This document shows, in pieces, positions 59,593-64,000 of a DNA stretch of 64,000 nt. The notes below the pieces were generated by a model that had not been told where the DNA came from, made no database searches, and saw nothing but the letters and a program-made list of their open reading frames with translations. A program made the translations under genes and the position numbers. Source of the DNA: an uncultured Bacillaceae bacterium (GTDB lineage: Bacteria; Bacillota; Bacilli; Bacillales; Caldibacillaceae); assembly GCA_937934645.1 (NCBI GenBank), contig CALGYZ010000021.1:28899-92898 (forward strand). The letters run 5' to 3'. The stretch's first letter is position 1, and each line of letters begins with the position of its first letter.

Positions 59593-59603
59593 GTCTGATC
59601 TTA

Positions 59604-59834
59604 CTATTTTTGCTTTTTATTTTTTCTTTCACCAGTTTCATCAGCTGCATCTCCCGCCTGGTTTCCGAGCGCCCCTCCTGCGATCCCGCCGACAATAGTC
59701 CCGACCGGTCCGAAAGCGGATCCAATCATGGACCCCGCGGCAGCTCCGCTAACGGTCCCTACTGCTTCAGCCAGATCATTTTCCGCTTGTGTATTTTGAT
59801 TTTCCTTGTTTTTCTGCTTATCTTTTTCCGTCAT
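59604..59834 (-). CDS. Small glycine-zipper protein
   Basis: 76 residues from ATG 59834 (AAAGGAG upstream). Charged start (TEKDKQKNKENQN), a glycine-zipper helix pair in the middle (about 25-62, GTVSGAAAGSMIG, FGPVGTIVGGIAGGALG) and a basic end. Glycine zippers of this kind insert in or stick to membranes and occur in small envelope or stress proteins and some bacteriocins. No signal peptide, no immunity gene or exporter nearby, so a bacteriocin is not supported. Function unknown. Confidence 0.75.
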   Translation of the reverse strand: MTEKDKQKNKENQNTQAENDLAEAVGTVSGAAAGSMIGSAFGPVGTIVGGIAGGALGNQAGDAADETGERKNKKQK

Positions 59835-59993
59835 GATATTCACTCCTTTTTCTCAATTATAGGAACGGCCTGTCAAGACCGGCTTCCTCCTTTATTTTTT
59901 CCGTTTTGCCATTATTCATCCCGTTGTTTAATAATTCAGACATTCACATACTCACGGATTTTTGTTACATAAATATAATTTTCCCTCACATAA

Positions 59994-60037
59994 TAAAAAA
60001 GGCGATTCAGCGGCATAAAAAATGCCGTTGAATCGCA
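59994..60037 (-). terminator. Terminator of the nitroreductase gene
   Basis: On the minus strand GCGATTCAACGGCAT (60022-60036) pairs with ATGCCGCTGAATCGC (60002-60016, one G-U), followed by TTTTTTATT. Confidence 0.9.
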
Positions 60038-60045
60038 ATCCGGTT

Positions 60046-60570
60046 TTATTGGAAAGAATCGTAAAAAATGACTTCATTTCGGTTATGCCACTTTTTCTCT
60101 TTCGGTTTTTCATCGGGATATCCTAAACCTAAAATGGCGACAATTTTCCGGTCACCGGGAATGTTTAATTTTTTGCGGACATAAGACTCCCGTATAAAAG
60201 ATTCTTCTTCATCTTCTGAATGGTAAACGGCACCAAATCCAAGACCGAGGCCAGCTTCTGTTGCAGCAAGCCAGATAAATCCGCAGGCGATGGAGGCATC
60301 CTGAAGCCAGTATTTACTCACATTCGGCCTGCCGGTGACAACGATGGCAGCCTGTGCAGTGGACATCCATTCCATAAAGGGAGTTGTTTTTTCAAGCTCA
60401 TCGAGCATTTCCCGCTTTTTTACAACAATAAATTCCCGTGACAATAAATTGTTGCCTGCAGGGGCGTAGTAGCCGGCATCCAAAACCTTTTCTAAAACAT
60501 GATCCGGAATGTTTTGATCGTTAAATTTTGTTATTTCCCTTCTTGAGCGGATGAGATCCATCAGCGACAT
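60046..60570 (-). CDS. Nitroreductase family protein
   Basis: 174 residues, FMN-dependent nitroreductase fold. RSRREITKFNDQNIP near the start binds FMN phosphate; YYAPAGNNLLSREFIVVK (about 34-51) and the helix QDASIACGFIWLAATEAGLGLGFGAVY (about 90-116) are the family blocks; AILGLGYPDEKPKEK closes it. Likely NAD(P)H oxidoreductase of unknown substrate. The start follows GGAGGGACGGAT. Distinct from nfrA at 25198, which is a longer class. Confidence 0.9.
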   Translation of the reverse strand: MSLMDLIRSRREITKFNDQNIPDHVLEKVLDAGYYAPAGNNLLSREFIVVKKREMLDELEKTTPFMEWMSTAQAAIVVTGRPNVSKYWLQDASIACGFIWLAATEAGLGLGFGAVYHSEDEEESFIRESYVRKKLNIPGDRKIVAILGLGYPDEKPKEKKWHNRNEVIFYDSFQ

Positions 60571-60760
60571 ATCCGTCCCTCCATTTTTTAAACTTTAATA
60601 TATATAATTCCTATATAAATACTTGTAAATAAGTATAACAAAAATCGACGCAAAGGAAAATACAGGAAAAAAGTTGAATAGAAGAAGCTCTGAAAGGGTT
60701 TACCGTAAACATAACCGAACATTTTAAGTTTGTTACATCCTGATTTATGGAGGGATATCA

Positions 60761-61219
60761 TTGAGTATTCAATTTAAAGTGAAACAAACATTTCAATTAC
60801 CCCGGGATAAGGTCTTTGTAGCATTATTAGATTTAGATGCAGCGAAACATTGGATGGAAGGATTAGTCCGGATGGAACGATTAGATAATGGACCGATGAA
60901 GGCAGGCAGTAAGTGGAAAGAAACGCGGAAAATGTATGGAAAAGAAGCAACGGAATATTTTGAAGTCCTGGAATTGGAACGTCCCAATAAAATTGTTCTC
61001 TATGTCGACGGGACAAAGGGATCGACCGGGAAAGGCCAATACATGTATACATATATTTTGCGGTCCACAGCTGACGGGACAGAAGTTTCATTACACGGGG
61101 AAATTTCCGGCTTGACCGGCTTAACCAAAATATTTGGGAAAATGATGAAAAATATTTTTGCCAAAGCATGTGCCAAAGAGTTGGAAACATTAAAACATTA
61201 TTTGGAAAAATCCCGGTAA
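60761..61219 (+). CDS. SRPBCC (START/polyketide cyclase-like) family protein
   Basis: 152 residues from a TTG six bases after GGAGGG. SRPBCC helix-grip fold: an N-terminal beta strand (FKVKQTFQLPRDKVFVALLDLDAAKHWMEGL), WKETRKMYGKEATEYFEVLEL, then YMYTYILRSTADGTEVSLHGEISG and a long C-terminal helix (KIFGKMMKNIFAKACAKELETLKHYLE). Such proteins bind hydrophobic ligands; the ligand here is unknown. Divergent from the nitroreductase gene, 190 bases between. Confidence 0.85.
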   Translation: MSIQFKVKQTFQLPRDKVFVALLDLDAAKHWMEGLVRMERLDNGPMKAGSKWKETRKMYGKEATEYFEVLELERPNKIVLYVDGTKGSTGKGQYMYTYILRSTADGTEVSLHGEISGLTGLTKIFGKMMKNIFAKACAKELETLKHYLEKSR

Positions 61220-61387
61220 CTTATTGATAATAAAGCAAATATCTATAACGGAATAATGATTTTTTACGATACTAAGAATTAGCAGCACCGACCTTGGCAG
61301 GTTTGTGCTGCTTATGTTTAGCCGGGAAGATTTTTTTGAAAAGCATTTTAGGATCTGGTTGTCCTGTATTAAGCTTGTTTCTTTACT

Positions 61388-61450
61388 TTCCTGAAGAAAT
61401 AAGGTAATGTTAGAAATTGTATATTCGAATATTTGAATATAAAAATATTC
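61388..61450 (+). promoter_or_regulatory. Promoter and ArsR-type operator array of the SulP gene
   Basis: TTCCTG (61388-61393) and extended -10 TGTTAGAAA (61408-61416) form a possible promoter. Right after it lie four half-sites: ATATTC (61421-61426), GAATAT (61427-61432), GAATAT (61435-61440), ATATTC (61445-61450). ATATTCGAATAT is a perfect 12-bp palindrome, like SmtB/ArsR-family operators. Confidence 0.6.
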
Positions 61451-61467
61451 AGAGAAGGGTTGATGTA

Positions 61468-63246
61468 ATGAAAAACGAATGGTTCTTTACGGGGAGATAT
61501 AAGAATTACTCATTAAACAGTTTTAAAAAGGATCTTGTTTCAGGATTGATTGTTGGTGTTATTGCTATTCCGCTTGGAATGGCTTTTGCCATAGCCTCCG
61601 GGGTAAAGCCGGAATATGGAATTTATACAACAATTATTGCGGGTATTCTTATTTCCCTTTGTGGAGGATCAAAGTATCAAATTGGCGGGCCGACCGGGGC
61701 TTTCATTCCTATTCTTTTCGGAATTGTAGCTACTTACGGTTATACTAATTTGTTAATTGCAGGATTTTTAGCCGGGATTATCCTTTTCCTGATGGGGATA
61801 TTTAAACTTGGAAATTTGATCAAATACATACCGCGGCCTGTGACGATCGGGTTTACGACAGGGATTGCCGTTACAATTTTTACCGGTCAGATTGCAAACT
61901 TTCTCGGATTAACCGGGGTGGAGAGTAAAGAATATTTTATTGATAATTTAATTGAAATTTTCAGCCATATTCAGACGGTTAATCTTTACAGCATTCTTAC
62001 AGCCATCATTTGTTTAATTATCATTATTCTTACCCCGAAATTTGCACCAAAAATTCCGGGGCCGCTTATCGGTCTTGTTATATCCACGATAATTGCTGTC
62101 GTATTTTATCCGGGCCAGGTTGCAACAATCGGCTCAACATACGGAGAAATTCCGAACACATTGCCTCAATTCTCTTTTCCTGAGATTACATGGAATAAGA
62201 TTGTTATGTTAATACAACCAGCATTTGTTATTGCCCTTTTAGGTGGAATTGAATCCTTGCTTTCTGCCGTTGTTGCTGACGGAATGACAAATAGTAAACA
62301 TAATAGTAACCGCGAACTTGTCGGTCAAGGGATTGCGAACATGGTAACACCACTTTTCGGAGGAATCCCGGCAACCGGGGCCATTGCAAGAACTGCCACC
62401 AATATTAAAACCGGTGCTGTTTCACCTATGTCCGGGATAATCCATGGAATTGTAGTGCTTCTGGTTTTGCTTATATTTGCTCCGTTGGCATCGAGTATCC
62501 CTTTGGCAAGTTTAGCTCCAATACTAATGGTTGTTGCCTGGAATATGAGCTCCATTAAAGTTTTCATTCATGTACTTAAAACGAAAACCGGGGATTCTTT
62601 GGTATTATTGGTTACTTTTTTATTAACCGTTTTTGTAAACTTGACCGTTGCTGTTCAATTCGGACTTTTATTAGCGTTTGTTCTTTTCGTTAAACGGATG
62701 AGTAATGAAGTGGTTGCAGCAAAGGCTTTACCGGATCATGAACATAAAAATAAAAAAATTGACACAAATGTTGTTTCTGACACACGTGACTGTCCGCAAA
62801 TTAGTATTTATAATATAGAGGGCCCTCTTTTCTTTGCGGCAGCCCAACAATTTACACAATCGATTATGAATACGATTAATTACAAACCGAGAGTGCTGTT
62901 ATTAAGGATGGGAAATGTTCCGTACATGGATACAACGGGAGAAGCGAATCTGGCAAGCATCGTCAAAGATTTCTCAAAACACGGAGTTGTACTGATCACC
63001 GGTATTCAGGAACAACCAAAGAAGTTAATGAAGAAAACAGGATTATATGATTTAATTGGGGAAGAATGTTTCTTTGAACATACTGGTGAAGCGATTAATT
63101 TTGCGTTGACTAAGTTAAATCCGAAGAAATGTTTAGGATGTAAACATTTTGCCTTTACAGAATGCAAAAAGCTTTCAAAAGGTGATATTACACCGATTAA
63201 AATAACAAAAAACGAAATTGCAGCTGCAAAACAGGCAGAAAAATAA
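61468..63246 (+). CDS. SulP family anion transporter (SLC26-like) with STAS domain
   Basis: 592 residues from ATG 61468 after AGAAGGG. Fourteen-segment SulP core (about 18-430): DLVSGLIVGVIAIPLGMAFAIASGVKPEYG (split at the span 1 entry), GGSKYQIGGPTGAFIPIL (about 70-87) and GIPATGAIARTATNIKTGAVSPMSG (about 297-321) are family motifs. A cytoplasmic STAS domain follows (about 450-560, VLLLRMGNVPYMDTTGEANL). Substrates in the family are sulfate, bicarbonate or other anions. The last 45 residues carry three cysteines in KKCLGCKHFAFTECKK, an unusual tail. Likely co-transcribed with the ArsR-type gene 44 bases downstream. Confidence 0.92.
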   Translation: MKNEWFFTGRYKNYSLNSFKKDLVSGLIVGVIAIPLGMAFAIASGVKPEYGIYTTIIAGILISLCGGSKYQIGGPTGAFIPILFGIVATYGYTNLLIAGFLAGIILFLMGIFKLGNLIKYIPRPVTIGFTTGIAVTIFTGQIANFLGLTGVESKEYFIDNLIEIFSHIQTVNLYSILTAIICLIIIILTPKFAPKIPGPLIGLVISTIIAVVFYPGQVATIGSTYGEIPNTLPQFSFPEITWNKIVMLIQPAFVIALLGGIESLLSAVVADGMTNSKHNSNRELVGQGIANMVTPLFGGIPATGAIARTATNIKTGAVSPMSGIIHGIVVLLVLLIFAPLASSIPLASLAPILMVVAWNMSSIKVFIHVLKTKTGDSLVLLVTFLLTVFVNLTVAVQFGLLLAFVLFVKRMSNEVVAAKALPDHEHKNKKIDTNVVSDTRDCPQISIYNIEGPLFFAAAQQFTQSIMNTINYKPRVLLLRMGNVPYMDTTGEANLASIVKDFSKHGVVLITGIQEQPKKLMKKTGLYDLIGEECFFEHTGEAINFALTKLNPKKCLGCKHFAFTECKKLSKGDITPIKITKNEIAAAKQAEK

Positions 63247-63290
63247 ATAAAGAATTCACTCCCTGATTCTTTGAAAGCGAGGTGGTACTG

Positions 63291-63623
63291 TTGTATGATG
63301 AACTCCATAAATTTAAAGCAGACTTTTTTAAGGCACTGGCACATCCTTTACGAATCCAAATACTTGAACAATTGGCCACAGGAGATAAAAGTGTAAACGA
63401 AATACAAAATTTAATCGGCAGCACAGGCTCGGCAGTTTCCCAACAGTTGACTGTTCTTCGTGCAAAAAACATAGTTGTCGGTACAAAAGTGGGAAACCGG
63501 GTGATTTACTCATTAAGTGATCCAATGATTATTAAATTACTGGATATAGCAAAAAAAATATTTAATAATCAATTAGCGAAAACGGTCAATTTACTGGATC
63601 AAATGAAAAATGATACTGAATAG
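63291..63623 (+). CDS. ArsR-family winged-helix regulator without cysteines
   Basis: 110 residues from a TTG six bases after GAGGTGG. ArsR/SmtB fold: helix KADFFKALAHPLRIQILEQLATG (about 8-30), recognition helix GSTGSAVSQQLTVLRAKNIV (about 46-65) and wing VGTKVGNRVIYSLSDP. It has no Cys at all and lacks the ELCVC metal site, so a thiolate metal sensor is excluded. Gene order suggests it represses the SulP gene through the ATATTC/GAATAT array at 61421-61450. Confidence 0.9.
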   Translation: MYDELHKFKADFFKALAHPLRIQILEQLATGDKSVNEIQNLIGSTGSAVSQQLTVLRAKNIVVGTKVGNRVIYSLSDPMIIKLLDIAKKIFNNQLAKTVNLLDQMKNDTE

Positions 63624-63731
63624 AAATAGCGTAAGCATTCATGAAAACAGTTAAACTATACCTGTTCGTTTTATTGCCTTTGTTTCACTGCTTAGTTCGT
63701 GTTCCGGATTTTGTTTATATTCAGGGTTAAA

Positions 63732-63764
63732 TTTCTATTTATTTAACAACTTTATAAATAGAAA
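63732..63764. repeat. Inverted repeat downstream of the ArsR gene
   Basis: TTTCTATTTAT (63732-63742) and ATAAATAGAAA (63754-63764) are perfect 11-bp arms around 11 bases, one base before the next hairpin. Confidence 0.6.
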
Positions 63765-63765
63765 A

Positions 63766-63803
63766 AGCAGCTGCCATCTGTTGGCAGCTGCTTAAAATTT
63801 TTT
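63766..63803 (+). terminator. Terminator of the SulP-ArsR unit
   Basis: AGCAGCTGCCA (63766-63776) pairs with TGGCAGCTGCT (63782-63792), five-base loop, then TAAAATTTTTT. Confidence 0.75.
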
Positions 63804-63910
63804 AAGAAAAGCCATGACGAAAAATTATTTAAACTGGCTGACTGAAATAAATTAGGAATTTAGTCAAACTAAATAGTTGAAGCAGTTTAGATCAGCTGGA
63901 AAATGAAAAA

Positions 63911-63943
63911 TAAAAAACCCTTGTTTTCCACAAGGGTTTTTTA
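63911..63943. terminator. Terminator-like hairpin at the right end
   Basis: AAAAAACCCTTG and CAAGGGTTTTTT pair across TTTTCCA. A and T runs on both sides; on the minus strand it lies just after the tRNA-like fragment, the place of a tRNA terminator. Confidence 0.8.
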
Positions 63944-63963
63944 AGATGGAGCATACCGGGCTC
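63943..63963 (-). other. tRNA 3'-end-like fragment (possible att core)
   Basis: On the minus strand the bases read TTCGAGCCCGGTATGCTCCA, which looks like a tRNA T-loop, T-stem 3' half and acceptor 3' half with discriminator A. The bases on its 5' side (63964-64000) cannot complete the T stem or any cloverleaf, so it is a fragment. Such scraps mark the end of elements inserted in tRNA genes. Confidence 0.4.
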
Positions 63964-64000
63964 GAATCTAATCGTCTCAAAACACGGTAAAATCAACATT

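Larger units (their letters stand above)
63624..64000. other. Right-end intergenic region
   Basis: 377 bases with no convincing coding frame. It holds two neighbouring hairpins (63732-63764 and 63766-63792), a terminator-like hairpin at 63911-63942, and a tRNA-3'-end-like fragment at 63943-63963, all listed separately. Confidence 0.6.

Noticed and set aside
59604..59834. Glycine-zipper protein as a bacteriocin
   Set aside because: No leader peptide, immunity gene, exporter or modification genes nearby.
1..64000. CRISPR arrays, prophage or insertion sequences
   Set aside because: No regularly spaced repeats, cas genes, transposases, capsid or portal genes seen; only one orphan recombinase domain is present.

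Overview
The window reads as chromosomal backbone of an endospore-forming Bacillaceae (Firmicutes). Support: the SufCDSUB order with SufU and no SufE; sporulation genes (lytH, yunB, yutH, prkA, yhbH, kapB); the seven-gene Mrp antiporter; a Rex site before ldh; strong AGGAGG ribosome-binding sites with many TTG and GTG starts; and gene order close to two Bacillus subtilis neighbourhoods (yur/yun/yut/yum/yui and yug/yux/mrp) plus the yhbA-yhbB-trmL...prkA-yhbH block. Base composition is moderate and even, with no clear foreign island inside the window. The genus cannot be fixed from this sequence; relatives of Caldibacillus or Bacillus smithii would fit.

Layout. 1-4354: end of the suf iron-sulfur assembly operon (sufD cut by the left edge, then sufS, sufU, sufB). 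4500-6850: serCA serine synthesis. 7087-10846: yunD, yunC, yunB and convergent lytH. 10997-15335: yutD-yutE-yutF, yutG, spore coat gene yutH and a D-2-hydroxyacid dehydrogenase. 15397-18949: redox and iron-sulfur genes yutI, yuzD, yutJ, sufA-like yutM and yumC. 19167-21933: yuiB, yuiC, pepA. 22207-22280: tRNA-Gly. 22413-25944: queG-yhbB-trmL and nfrA. 26115-29884: a tiny membrane peptide, then prkA and yhbH. 30092-33891: MFS transporter, ldh, an orphan tyrosine-recombinase domain and a Usp-like protein. 34049-39871: mrpABCDEFG. 40090-41848: ABC permease plus ATPase. 42044-47921: small membrane proteins, a yuxJ-like MFS pump, kapB, a cyclophilin, patB and yugF. 48317-55321: yugI, rocD with a mini leader ORF, yuzA, yugJ-like alcohol dehydrogenase, pgi, a LysM-CAP protein and the yugO K+ channel. 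55564-63623: M19 dipeptidase, PfpI-like protein, a repeat lipoprotein, a KamA-like radical SAM enzyme, a glycine-zipper protein, nitroreductase, SRPBCC protein, and a SulP transporter followed by an ArsR-family regulator. The last 60 bases carry a tRNA-3'-end-like scrap.

How they work together: suf, yutI and yutM build and carry Fe-S clusters used by enzymes such as QueG and the radical SAM protein; yutJ and yumC feed NADH/NADPH electrons; Rex ties ldh to NADH level; Mrp and the K+ channel serve ion balance; lytH, yunB, yutH, prkA, yhbH and kapB serve sporulation.

I found no complete, clearly new multi-gene system. The best leads are regulatory: a promoter/terminator/ribosome-site overlap before yunB and an SD-hiding hairpin before yunC; a five-codon Arg-Arg leader ORF stop-start coupled to rocD; a dense ATATTC/GAATAT array before the SulP-ArsR pair; an orphan recombinase domain with a Lys in place of the first catalytic Arg under a 12-bp inverted repeat; a KamA-like enzyme lacking the lysine-binding aspartates; and a tRNA fragment at the right edge that may mark the border of an integrated element beyond the window.
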